Shown here piece by piece: positions 7,813 through 14,963 of a stretch of DNA of 64,000 bases (the stretch's first letter is position 1; the number at the start of each line of letters is the position of its first letter). Both the position numbers and the translations under genes were made by a program. Location of the stretch: NCBI GenBank assembly GCA_045606265.1, contig JAZURO010000165.1, forward strand, positions 6,431 to 70,430, given 5' to 3'. The stretch comes from RGIG4608 sp045606265. GTDB lineage: Bacteria > Bacillota > Clostridia > Oscillospirales > CAG-272. The notes beneath the pieces were generated by a model. It did no database searches. It saw nothing but the letters and a program-made list of their open reading frames with translations, and was not told the origin of the DNA.

Positions 7813-8415
7813 ATGAGAGTTGAGATTGTAAACAACGCGCCCAACGTAAGGGTAACAACGAGCGAGAATGACGGTACTGTTATTATCACATTATCTCCCG
7901 AGGGGTGTAAGGCTCTTGGAGAGCACGAGCCCGGGGCGATTATTAAGCTCGGCAAAAGAGAATACATCGTTCTTCAGCATTTGAATGGTGTTACGGCGGT
8001 TATCGCCAAGGATTTCGTTAAGAAGATGGCATTCGGAAAGACGGGCGATTATCTCAACAGCGATATCCGTGCCTACCTGAATAACGATTTCTATAAGGAA
8101 ATCGCAGGTGCTGTAGGTAAGGAAAATATCGTGAAGCATCAGACAGATTTGACGGCTGATGACGGAACGGGAGTAAAAATTTGTGAAGACTATGTGTCTA
8201 TTCTGACGACAGAAAGATACAGAGCGTACAGAAAGTTCCTACCCGCATACGGAAGTTGGTGGTATACGGCGACAAGAGTAAGTGCAGATGTGGATGGATA
8301 TGCTCGTCGCGTTTGCTTCGTCTACTCGGATGGCGTTCTGCGCTGGAGCTACTGCGACGATGGCAACGGCGGCGTTCGCCCGTTTGTTGTCTTGAAATCT
8401 TCTCTCTTGATTTAA
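7813..8415 (+). CDS. DGR variable target protein (DUF6273-like, C-terminal variable region)
   Basis: A 200-residue protein whose C-terminus contains the variable repeat of the adjacent diversity-generating retroelement. Residues about 35-195 read like the DUF6273/formylglycine-enzyme-like ligand-binding fold (REYIVLQ, DIRAYLNNDFY, SWWYTATR, GGVRPFVVL). The variable codons encode the surface segment YARRVCFVYSDGVLRWSYCD. I chose the ATG at 7813 behind AACAGGAGAAA. There is no signal peptide or membrane segment. This gene is far from any recognisable tail gene, so the diversified target may act inside the cell or as an accessory virion part rather than as a normal tail fibre. Confidence 0.88.
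   Translation: MRVEIVNNAPNVRVTTSENDGTVIITLSPEGCKALGEHEPGAIIKLGKREYIVLQHLNGVTAVIAKDFVKKMAFGKTGDYLNSDIRAYLNNDFYKEIAGAVGKENIVKHQTDLTADDGTGVKICEDYVSILTTERYRAYRKFLPAYGSWWYTATRVSADVDGYARRVCFVYSDGVLRWSYCDDGNGGVRPFVVLKSSLLI
8301..8384 (+). repeat. DGR variable repeat (VR)
   Basis: 84 bases at the 3' end of the target gene that match the template repeat at 8809-8892 at 73 positions. Ten of the eleven differences fall where the template has A (A to C, G or T), the hallmark of adenine-specific mutagenic retrohoming; one is G to T. The invariant GC-rich end GGCGGCGTTCGCCCGTT can act as the initiation-of-homing sequence. Confidence 0.93.
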
Positions 8416-8421
8416 CACACT

Positions 8422-8784
8422 ATGCCAGAAACAACATTTGAAATTGCGGGAAAAAGCGAGGCACTATACTTCTCGATTTTTGACATAACCACCAATCGGA
8501 GTCATTATCCCGTTAAATTTCAAAGATTGGCTACTCGGCTCCAAGAATATGCGCTTGACATTCATAGTGAAATACTTGACGCAAACGGATACAGAGCCGA
8601 TACGCCGCAACACAAAGCAAAGAGGTTTGAATTACAGACAAGCGCAATTACAAAGTGTAATAAGCTTGCGAGTCTCGTGAAGTACAGTCTTCACGCTAAC
8701 CTCATTAGTTATGCCACAAGCGAGACGTGGGTTGGTTTGATCCACGACATTAAAAATATGACACTTGCTTGGCGGAAGACCTGA
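8422..8784 (+). CDS. avd: Avd-like DGR accessory variability determinant
   Basis: Avd is the small helical partner of DGR reverse transcriptases that binds the enzyme and template RNA. This 120-residue product is basic and predicted almost wholly helical, with the four-helix-bundle rhythm of the family (helix around KFQRLATRLQEYALDIHSEI, then a second around LQTSAITKCNKLASLVKYSL, and a terminal LIHDIKNMTLAW). It sits exactly where Avd is expected, 6 bases after the target gene and 24 bases before the template repeat. Confidence 0.85.
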   Translation: MPETTFEIAGKSEALYFSIFDITTNRSHYPVKFQRLATRLQEYALDIHSEILDANGYRADTPQHKAKRFELQTSAITKCNKLASLVKYSLHANLISYATSETWVGLIHDIKNMTLAWRKT

Positions 8785-8808
8785 TTGATGTTTTAGGCTA
8801 TATGCTGA

Positions 8809-8892
8809 TGCTCGTAACGTTTGCTACGTCAACTCGAATGGCGTTCTGAACTGGAACGACTGCGACAATGACAACGGCGGCGTTCGCCCGTT
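8809..8892 (+). repeat. DGR template repeat (TR)
   Basis: Non-coding 84-base copy of the variable repeat, rich in AAC/AAT codons when read in the target frame (Asn at most variable positions). Flanking DNA to 9006 forms short hairpins (AGCCA...TGGCT near 8920; CTCACA-AAA-TGTGGG near 8974), consistent with a structured template RNA running into the reverse transcriptase gene. Alignment with 8301-8384 shows adenine-specific change. Confidence 0.93.
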
Positions 8893-9006
8893 CTGGTGGA
8901 TAAGTGAGATCTATAAGCCATTTTGGTGGCTACAAGGAGTGCTCCACACTATCAAAAGAGCATATAACCTTTCTCACAAAATGTGGGATAAATACAAAGG
9001 AATAAT

Positions 9007-10035
9007 ATGGGAGATTTTCAAATTGTAACAGACTTCGGCAACTTGTATAAGTCGTACAAGAAGTCTATGAGGGGAAAGGGTAAGAAGAAAGGCGCTATAA
9101 AATTTGATGCTATGGCACTTGAGTACATATGCGTTATGAAGCGACAGTTGATAGAACATACATACCAAATTTCTCCTTATGCAGAGTTTGTTGTAACTGA
9201 ACCCAAACCGAGAAACATCAAATCAGGTTCTTTTCGCGACAAAGTTCTACAGCACTGTCTATGTGATTTTGTGTTGTTGCCTAAAATGAAAGACATTTTC
9301 ATTAAAGACAATTACGCAGGGCAGATAGGGAAAGGGACTTTGTTTGGGTTAGACCGTCTTTCCGAAAATATGCAGTTGTTCTATCAAGAACATAAATGCG
9401 AAGGATATATCCTTAAGTGCGACATAACGAAGTTCTTTTATAGCATCGATCACGATGTGATGAAAGCAACTATTCGTCAATATTTCACAGACGAGGAAAT
9501 CCAATGGCTGTGCGATCTGTTTATAGATAGCACAGACGGAAAGGGTCTACCTCTCGGTAATCAGTGCAGTCAAGTGTTCGCCTTGATTTACCTTGCGGGG
9601 CTTGATATCTTTATTACCGAAGAGCTCGGGTGTAAGTATTACGGAAGATATATGGATGACTTTTATCTTATATCCGAAGATAAAGAGTATTTGAAATACT
9701 GCCTTAAGCGCATTGAAGAATATCTCGATACTTTACACCTGACTCTTAACAACAAAACAGAAATCGTATCAATCCGCAAAGGATTGCGGTTTCTTGGATT
9801 TCATACATACATTACCGAAGACGGAGTTGTTATCCGCCGGTTAACAGGAGAAAACAAGCGCCAGATTAAGAAAAGACTGAGAAAGTACGCAAGATTGGTT
9901 CTTGATGGCAAGATGACAATGGAATCGTTTACCGAAAAGTACGAATCGTGGAAGAATCACGCATCCCACGGAAACTGTCACAGGCTATTGGAAAGTATGG
10001 ATGAATTCGTATCGCAGCTATTCAATACAGCATAG
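9007..10035 (+). CDS. DGR reverse transcriptase
   Basis: The 342-residue enzyme copies the template repeat with errors at adenines. DGR-type motifs are present: KCDITKFFYSIDH, then KGLPLGNQCSQVFALIYLAGLD (the LGN-x-x-SQ form of RT motif 4, which separates DGR enzymes from retrons and group II introns), and catalytic YMDD at residues 215-218. A basic C-terminal thumb (KRQIKKRLRKYARL) follows, as is usual. Its length fits DGR RTs. The order target, Avd, TR, RT on one strand is a standard DGR layout. The ATG at 9007 follows AAAGGAATAAT. Confidence 0.95.
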   Translation: MGDFQIVTDFGNLYKSYKKSMRGKGKKKGAIKFDAMALEYICVMKRQLIEHTYQISPYAEFVVTEPKPRNIKSGSFRDKVLQHCLCDFVLLPKMKDIFIKDNYAGQIGKGTLFGLDRLSENMQLFYQEHKCEGYILKCDITKFFYSIDHDVMKATIRQYFTDEEIQWLCDLFIDSTDGKGLPLGNQCSQVFALIYLAGLDIFITEELGCKYYGRYMDDFYLISEDKEYLKYCLKRIEEYLDTLHLTLNNKTEIVSIRKGLRFLGFHTYITEDGVVIRRLTGENKRQIKKRLRKYARLVLDGKMTMESFTEKYESWKNHASHGNCHRLLESMDEFVSQLFNTA

Positions 10036-10043
10036 GAGGCAAT

Positions 10044-10232
10044 ATGAGAAAGTTTTGGAACAGATGGAATCAAGTAATATTGGATGCCGTTTGGCTGATA
10101 CTACTTGCAATCCTTGGTATTTTTAACATCGTTACAGCAACAAATGACAACCTTTATATTTGGTTGCTTGGAATCAGCTTTGGCATAGTCAGTGCCAATT
10201 TGATTGCGTCAATTGCGAACGCTCGCAAATAA
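10044..10232 (+). CDS. Small two-helix membrane protein
   Basis: A 62-residue protein with two predicted membrane segments (residues about 12-31 and 40-57) joined by a short polar turn, and a basic N-terminus (MRKFWNRWNQ) likely to stay cytoplasmic. It starts 8 bases after the DGR reverse transcriptase with an AGGAGGC site. It could be a DGR-associated or superinfection protein, but nothing specific is visible. Confidence 0.65.
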   Translation: MRKFWNRWNQVILDAVWLILLAILGIFNIVTATNDNLYIWLLGISFGIVSANLIASIANARK

Positions 10233-10256
10233 AATACAAGTTTGATCGAGGTGTGT

Positions 10257-10706
10257 ATGCGAAACTTCAGAGAATACCTAAATAAAACCATTGATGAAAT
10301 GGTGGATATTATGAAGACTTGCGATTGTAACGGAGAGTCTGATCGTGCAAATTGGTATGAACGACTGATTGCTGACTATAAAGAACAAGTTAACATATTA
10401 AATGAGATTATACAATCTGGCGAGGGAAATCTTATTAAGTTCAACGAAGACGGAACGTTTGAACTATGGTCGATCAGATGTCCGTACGACGGAGATATGG
10501 TGGTAGAGCACTATGATGACGATATGACTTTTTCAACATATGAGGAACTGATCGAATTATCGAAGTGCAGAGACGTGACAGACACGTTTGACAGAGAAAG
10601 AATTTTTGCAGTTACAACTGTCACGGACGACCCACGACACCAGATTGGTTTTGGAGGTTATTTTTTAACCACAGAAGACGCAATACTTGAAGCAGTAAAT
10701 TATTAA
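10257..10706 (+). CDS. Hypothetical phage protein
   Basis: A 149-residue acidic protein of unknown family. The first 70 residues are helical (EYLNKTIDEMVDIM, YKEQVNILNEII); the rest reads as mixed alpha/beta with a short conserved-looking VTDDPRHQIGFGGYF segment. The ATG at 10257 is preceded by TCGAGGTGTGT; a TTG at 10242 in frame is less likely. It is the last gene before non-coding element C. Confidence 0.65.
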   Translation: MRNFREYLNKTIDEMVDIMKTCDCNGESDRANWYERLIADYKEQVNILNEIIQSGEGNLIKFNEDGTFELWSIRCPYDGDMVVEHYDDDMTFSTYEELIELSKCRDVTDTFDRERIFAVTTVTDDPRHQIGFGGYFLTTEDAILEAVNY

Positions 10707-11064
10707 ATAAATTTATTTACAATCGTTATTGCTCATCACCAGATGAGTGCCTTGGATGATATTCAAGGTAACAAAATGTCAGAGGAACCCACTGGAGGGC
10801 GGATTGGTATCCAAGGAGATGCCTGCCAAAGGCGAACGCTTACGAAGCCGCTATCGCAATCGGGTGCCAGATTGTCAAGACCTTTTTCAACGCTATTTGG
10901 TATCTTTTCAAAGTAATTCATTAAATTTTCTACGAACTATATATCAAAAGTCGCTCTTGGTCAGATGATTAAAGCTGTCCAGAGCTTGTTCTCGAGACAT
11001 CCTCAGGATTACGATCAAGCTTTACACTACGTGGATTGTAAATATTCAAAGAAAGGAAATCGGT
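10707..11064 (+). ncRNA. Non-coding region with structured element C
   Basis: No gene is supported in these 358 bases. At about 10748-10870 there is a copy of the repeated element: CCTTG-GATGATATT-CAAGG, then GTAACAAAATGTCAGAGGAA, then TTGG-TAT-CCAA and GCCT-GCCAA-AGGC hairpins. The right end (AAGCTTTACACTACGTGGATTGTAA) resembles the right end of the region before 5689, suggesting that the homologous unit spans most of the region. The last bases hold the AAGAAAGGAAA ribosome binding site of the next gene. Confidence 0.5.
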
Positions 11065-11385
11065 ATGGAAAGAATTGTAATCATTAAGCACACAGGAGAT
11101 GGGAAGTACATTTTTAGAGTTCCTGATGGTAGAACTTTGAAAGCGGGAGATATGGTTTTGTGTCAGACCAGACGAGGGATCGTTCCCGGGCTGTGTTGCT
11201 GTGATAGCTTTGATACGGACAAGGTTGACACAATTAGAAGTGCTTTTGGAGCACCAACGAACACGCCCCTTGCTCCGATTGTTGGTGAATATCAGTACAA
11301 TATGTGGGGTGACCAGCACTTCGACGAAGTGGTAGCGGCAGAACTGATGGATTTCGATACCGTAATGAATAGAGGTGCGGTATGA
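11065..11385 (+). CDS. Hypothetical small beta-rich protein
   Basis: A 106-residue protein. Residues 1-50 alternate hydrophobic and polar residues (IVIIKHTGDGKYIFRVPDG, GDMVLCQTRRGIVPG), suggesting an SH3- or OB-like small barrel with a GLCCCDSF Cys cluster that might bind metal. The C-terminal part is helical. It overlaps the next gene by 4 bases (ATGA). Function is unknown. Confidence 0.68.
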   Translation: MERIVIIKHTGDGKYIFRVPDGRTLKAGDMVLCQTRRGIVPGLCCCDSFDTDKVDTIRSAFGAPTNTPLAPIVGEYQYNMWGDQHFDEVVAAELMDFDTVMNRGAV

Positions 11386-11990
11386 GAGATCCAAAGCGTA
11401 TAAAGGAGTTTTGCGAACAACTTGCCGCAATATGGGAGAGAGTTCCTGACTGGAGATTTGGTCAATTCGTTTCCAATGTTCTTGGTCAGGTGCAGACCGA
11501 AAAGAAAAGAGACATCTTCTTCATTGAAGATGATGAGATGTTGACCGCTGTCAAGGCGTACTTCCATATCGAAGGCGATGCAGCAACCGTCAGAGACAGT
11601 GTTTCGGTCTTGTCAAAGAAACTCTCTGACATCGAACACGACATTGATGTTCTCGACGAAGAGATTATTGGTATAAAAGCGAAGATGACGGCTGCTAAAA
11701 CCCGCGGTAAGCCTATGAGCAAAGAATGCAGAGCTTGGTTTGATAGGGCAGGAGTCGCGTTGTCTATTAAAAACAACCAGCTCAGAAAATTGCACATCGA
11801 AAAAATGCGTACCGAAAAGGCTCTAAAGGCGGCTAAAGCCGATGTTCAAAAGCGCCGAGAGAGAATTCAAAACGAGCTGTTTTATGCCAAACTCAAAGAG
11901 CTTATGAGCGACGGCGAGCTGAGAACATTTCTGGAAGAATGTCAAAGAAATTTGGAGGTTGCGACTGATGAAAGTTGTCACAGGAGCTGA
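11382..11990 (+). CDS. Hypothetical protein with small N-terminal phage domain and long coiled coil
   Basis: 202 residues. The N-terminus (RIKEFCEQLAAIWERVPDWRFGQFVSNVLG) is a short domain seen in many phage and mobile-element proteins, usually alone in about 60-80 residues. It is followed by a helical region (about 75-195) with heptad-like repeats (SVLSKKLSDIEHDIDVLDEEI, NNQLRKLHIEKMRTEKALKAA). The fusion of that domain to a coiled coil is unusual. Function is unknown. Confidence 0.7.
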   Translation: MRDPKRIKEFCEQLAAIWERVPDWRFGQFVSNVLGQVQTEKKRDIFFIEDDEMLTAVKAYFHIEGDAATVRDSVSVLSKKLSDIEHDIDVLDEEIIGIKAKMTAAKTRGKPMSKECRAWFDRAGVALSIKNNQLRKLHIEKMRTEKALKAAKADVQKRRERIQNELFYAKLKELMSDGELRTFLEECQRNLEVATDESCHRS

Positions 11991-12210
11991 GGCTGCGAAA
12001 ATCAAAAAGGGCAATATGGCTATGTGGGACTCAATAGACGGAACCACAGAAGATTTCATAAAGGCTCTTGCAGAATACAGCAGTAAAGAAATCAATACCG
12101 AAGAGCTTGAGGAAGAGATAATTGCAATCGGCAAGGATGTCACCGAGCTGGTCGTCAAATCTCTCGAGAAGCTCGGAGCGGAGTTCGTATATGCTGACTG
12201 CAATTATTGA
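11968..12210 (+). CDS. Hypothetical small acidic protein
   Basis: 80 residues, starting at the ATG that overlaps the previous gene by 23 bases with TTTGGAGGT upstream. Mostly helical and acidic (EEELEEEIIAIGKDV region) with no recognised motif. It also overlaps the next gene, so three genes here are read in alternating frames as a compact coupled set. Confidence 0.6.
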   Translation: MKVVTGAEAAKIKKGNMAMWDSIDGTTEDFIKALAEYSSKEINTEELEEEIIAIGKDVTELVVKSLEKLGAEFVYADCNY

Positions 12211-12373
12211 GAAACTCCGTAAAATATTCTGCCGGCACGGGTTTGTTAAGTACGCTTGGTATGAAGAGTACGACAACTTACGAAACGAAAGGTATGCAGT
12301 GAGGCTATATCGCTGTGAAAAGTGCGGCAAGGAAATACAAGTCGATGGCAGATACGACCCGTACTGGAAATAA
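12191..12373 (+). CDS. Small zinc-ribbon-like protein
   Basis: 60 residues starting at an ATG within the end of the preceding gene. It has a basic N-terminal helix (IIEKLRKIFCRHGF) and a CEKCGK knuckle near residue 48; the second pair of ligands may be the upstream Cys16 and His18. Such single-ribbon proteins are common in phage early regions. No specific function can be given. Confidence 0.6.
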   Translation: MLTAIIEKLRKIFCRHGFVKYAWYEEYDNLRNERYAVRLYRCEKCGKEIQVDGRYDPYWK

Positions 12374-12400
12374 AACAATACTTTGAAGAGGTGAAGCACA

Positions 12401-12838
12401 ATGAAGAAACTAATTATGATCTTGATAGCGTTGTGTATTTGTTCATCTTTTGTTGGATGTGCAACGAAGGAAGAGACGCTGAATAACAATATTGCCGGAC
12501 TTGAAACGAGAGTGTCGGAGTTACAGTCAGAGGTTTCTGCTTTGGAAGAAGAGCGAGACTCGCTCTCAAAAGAGATAGCGGATATCAAAATTGAAAGCGG
12601 TGTGGCAAAGTATGTTGTAACCTTTAACATTAAACAAAGTCATTTCTCGTTGGATATCGGTCAACACCTTAAGGACGAAATGAATGATATCTCCATTCAA
12701 ATTCCTGTTGATAAGGAATATTACGACAGTGTGGAGATCGGAGAGACAATTGCGGACGATTTTAGAATGGGTTCGTTTGTGTTCAAAGGCTCCTTCGGTA
12801 GCTGGGATATCACCGTGGAGGATAAAAGTATTCAATAA
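12401..12838 (+). CDS. Predicted lipoprotein with coiled-coil segment
   Basis: 145 residues with a lipoprotein signal: basic start MKK, hydrophobic core LIMILIALCICSSF, then the lipobox VGC with Cys20 (or nearby) as the lipidated residue. A coiled coil follows (residues 27-62, LETRVSELQSEVSALEEE), then a beta-rich domain. A phage-encoded surface lipoprotein expressed early or in lysogeny suggests superinfection exclusion or host surface change, but this is inference. The site GAAGAGGTGAAGCACA precedes the ATG. Confidence 0.72.
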   Translation: MKKLIMILIALCICSSFVGCATKEETLNNNIAGLETRVSELQSEVSALEEERDSLSKEIADIKIESGVAKYVVTFNIKQSHFSLDIGQHLKDEMNDISIQIPVDKEYYDSVEIGETIADDFRMGSFVFKGSFGSWDITVEDKSIQ

Positions 12839-12855
12839 TTTTTACGGAGGTATTT

Positions 12856-13455
12856 ATGGGATATTACATAGAGCAGGTCGAGGGAAGCATTGAGCTTCCA
12901 TTAAGGAATGCAAATTTCGCAGTTGACGCCATAAAGAAATGGATGCGAGACGAACGAAAAATGGATGACTGGAATCGGTATGATAAAATTGAAGACCTTG
13001 CAGTCGAATTCAATATGATAGCGACTTTTAACACAGACCTATCTGAATATCTCATTGATAACGAAGGAGAGAAGCTTTGGGATCAGCGAGAGTTTCTTAG
13101 TGTTATTGCAGAGTTCTGCAACGAAGGGTCTTATATAGAGATTTCGGGTGAGTGCGGAGACAGATGGCGTTGGTTGGTTAAGGACGGTCAATTATATGAG
13201 GTTAATCCGTCGATTGACTGGAATCCAGACGCTATTGAAGTAAACAATATTGCACACGCCAAGCAAGAAATACTCGATATTTACCACGAAAATGACCTTT
13301 GCCTTGGTGAGATATTCGCAAGCGTGTCAATTGTGGGACTTAGCATCGAAGAGGTTTTAGAACTTGTAGAAGATCTGAGGTGCGAAATTGACGGCGAAGT
13401 CAAGTCGGAAACGGCGTGCGAGCCGATGGAATATGACGAAATATTTGCAAGTTGA
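12856..13455 (+). CDS. Hypothetical acidic phage protein
   Basis: 199 residues starting behind ACGGAGGTATTT. The N-terminal two thirds read MGYYIEQVEGSIELP... and contain a SGECGDRWRWLVKDGQLYEV segment; this arrangement is found in phage proteins of unknown role. The C-terminus is acidic and helical. No catalytic motif is seen. Confidence 0.68.
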   Translation: MGYYIEQVEGSIELPLRNANFAVDAIKKWMRDERKMDDWNRYDKIEDLAVEFNMIATFNTDLSEYLIDNEGEKLWDQREFLSVIAEFCNEGSYIEISGECGDRWRWLVKDGQLYEVNPSIDWNPDAIEVNNIAHAKQEILDIYHENDLCLGEIFASVSIVGLSIEEVLELVEDLRCEIDGEVKSETACEPMEYDEIFAS

Positions 13456-13472
13456 ATAGGAGATGAATAATT

Positions 13473-13796
13473 ATGCATAAAGATTGGTGCGGAAACCCTT
13501 GTTGCGATTGTAGGAGTCCGTGCGCTCTTGATGAATCCATCCCTTGCAGTCCAGATTGTGAGTGTCTTGGAGAAAATGGAGAAACGGATTGCGAAGACTG
13601 TCGCAACTGCGATGCGTGTTCACAAGAAAGAGAGTTCCAAGTACATATTTCCTACGATGGAATTATTGTCGTTAACGCTGAAGATGAAAAGGCGGCAAGA
13701 TATTTTGTAGGCAAGATGACTTGTGATGAAATGTATCAGCACTCGGATGGAACGTGGGACATCGGAGATATAGATGAAACGGACGGTGATTGTTAA
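13473..13796 (+). CDS. Cysteine-rich small protein
   Basis: 107 residues with 16 Cys, 14 of them in the first half (WCGNPCCDC, CSPDCECLGENGETDCEDC, CDAC), enough for several zinc sites or an Fe-S cluster. The second half forms a small alpha/beta unit (HISYDGIIVVNAEDEKAARYF). It overlaps the next gene by a TAATG. Function is unknown; metal binding is the only safe statement. Confidence 0.68.
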   Translation: MHKDWCGNPCCDCRSPCALDESIPCSPDCECLGENGETDCEDCRNCDACSQEREFQVHISYDGIIVVNAEDEKAARYFVGKMTCDEMYQHSDGTWDIGDIDETDGDC

Positions 13797-14215
13797 TGAG
13801 TATGAGGGAGTACGCCGTAGACTCGTACGGAATATTGCTTGATAAACCGCTAATGAAAACACTGGCTGGCAAGATTTGCGATGAGTATTCAGATGACGAG
13901 TACGAAGAAGATCCTTATGGATTTAATGAAGCAGTCGAGGAGTCGCTTGGTTGCATTGATTATATCGGAAACTTTTCTGGAGAAGCGTTTCCTCTTGAAA
14001 ATGACGGCAGAGAAAAGCCGTTAGATAGTGAGGAATACAGCGATGAAGCCGTGTATATTCTGACAGCAAACAGGACGCCTTCGTTATTTAAGGCCGCGTA
14101 CAAGGATATGGATGAGATGGTCGAGGACTTTAAGTACGAAATAGGGATTTACTTAGATCCCGATTTTGACTACAGAAGCAGGATCAGGCATTTTGTCGGC
14201 ACATATTGGGGATGA
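13796..14215 (+). CDS. Hypothetical acidic phage protein
   Basis: 139 residues, coupled to the preceding gene through TAATG. It begins MSMREYAVDSYGILL, a start seen in other phage proteins of unknown function, and is rich in Asp/Glu/Tyr. The C-terminal part resembles a small alpha/beta domain (AVYILTANRTPSLFKAAY). No motif gives a role. Confidence 0.66.
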   Translation: MSMREYAVDSYGILLDKPLMKTLAGKICDEYSDDEYEEDPYGFNEAVEESLGCIDYIGNFSGEAFPLENDGREKPLDSEEYSDEAVYILTANRTPSLFKAAYKDMDEMVEDFKYEIGIYLDPDFDYRSRIRHFVGTYWG

Positions 14216-14223
14216 GGTGCAAT

Positions 14224-14556
14224 ATGGATTACGAAATTACTAACTATACAGACTTTTGTTTGTACTACTACACTCACGAAGAAGAGTTTGAAATCGTTCT
14301 TGACTATGATGATTTTCAGGTGTTCTTACATCACGAAAGCGGTTGTTATTTCTATCTGGAAAAGAGCGACGGAGATGCGGACGAGTTCTACGAACTGGAA
14401 CTATGCGCTACTCTCCAGTACGATGTTTGCCACGAGCTCTTGATTGATCCGGCAGAAACAGGCGAAGTAATGAGTGCGTTGTTTGACTGCGACTGTTGCG
14501 GCGAGTACGTAACAGATGATTATATAGAGTATCTATGGTTCAAACGAGTTGAATAA
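14224..14556 (+). CDS. Hypothetical small acidic protein with CDCC motif
   Basis: 110 residues, strongly acidic and aromatic, starting at ATG 14224 behind GATGAGGTGCA. It contains FDCDCCGEYV near residue 90, possibly half of a zinc site. No family is recognised. Last gene before non-coding element D. Confidence 0.62.
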   Translation: MDYEITNYTDFCLYYYTHEEEFEIVLDYDDFQVFLHHESGCYFYLEKSDGDADEFYELELCATLQYDVCHELLIDPAETGEVMSALFDCDCCGEYVTDDYIEYLWFKRVE

Positions 14557-14963
14557 AAACAATAGCATTGTATTCGATATTGTTATCGTAAGGTAACGCT
14601 TTTGGTGATATCAAAAGTAACAAAATGATGAGAGGGGATATTCCCGGCAGGACGCGTAACTGGCAGGTACTTGTTGTACAACAAATCTCGTGTGCAGCAC
14701 AGTCGGCTCGAAGCATTACCGCCCAAACCCGAATGTCCACGAAAGCAAGACTACATAAGGACTTTCGCCAACGCTTAATTTCCATCGAAATCTTATAGAT
14801 TGCCGAACTTGGCTGGTTGTTCTTATTAGTTGTTTATTTCTCAAGCTTAACTTGCTGGGTATTCTATGTGGGATACAATGCAATAATGGCAAAGGAGGCT
14901 TTTGCCAATGAAACTCCGACAATTATCCCAGTCGGAAATTAAACATTTTAAGGAGAAAACAAA
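14557..14963 (+). ncRNA. Non-coding region with structured element D, leader of the SPFH gene
   Basis: About 400 bases without a supported gene. At about 14598-14690 lies the repeated element: CTTTTG-GTGATAT-CAAAAG, then TAACAAAATGATGAGAGG, then the palindrome TTGTT-GTAC-AACAA. Near the gene are two further hairpins, GGCAAA-GGAGGC-TTTTGCC (about 14887-14905) and TCCGAC-AATTATCCCA-GTCGGA (about 14914-14936). The first of these hides an AGGAGG sequence in its loop. The true binding site AAGGAGAAAAC lies at 14950. Could be a trans-acting RNA plus a leader. Confidence 0.5.

Noticed and set aside
3640..14690. Group I or group II introns as explanation for the structured gaps
   Set aside because: No domain V-like GAGCC...GGUUC hairpin or group I P/Q/R/S consensus was found, and the elements interrupt no gene.
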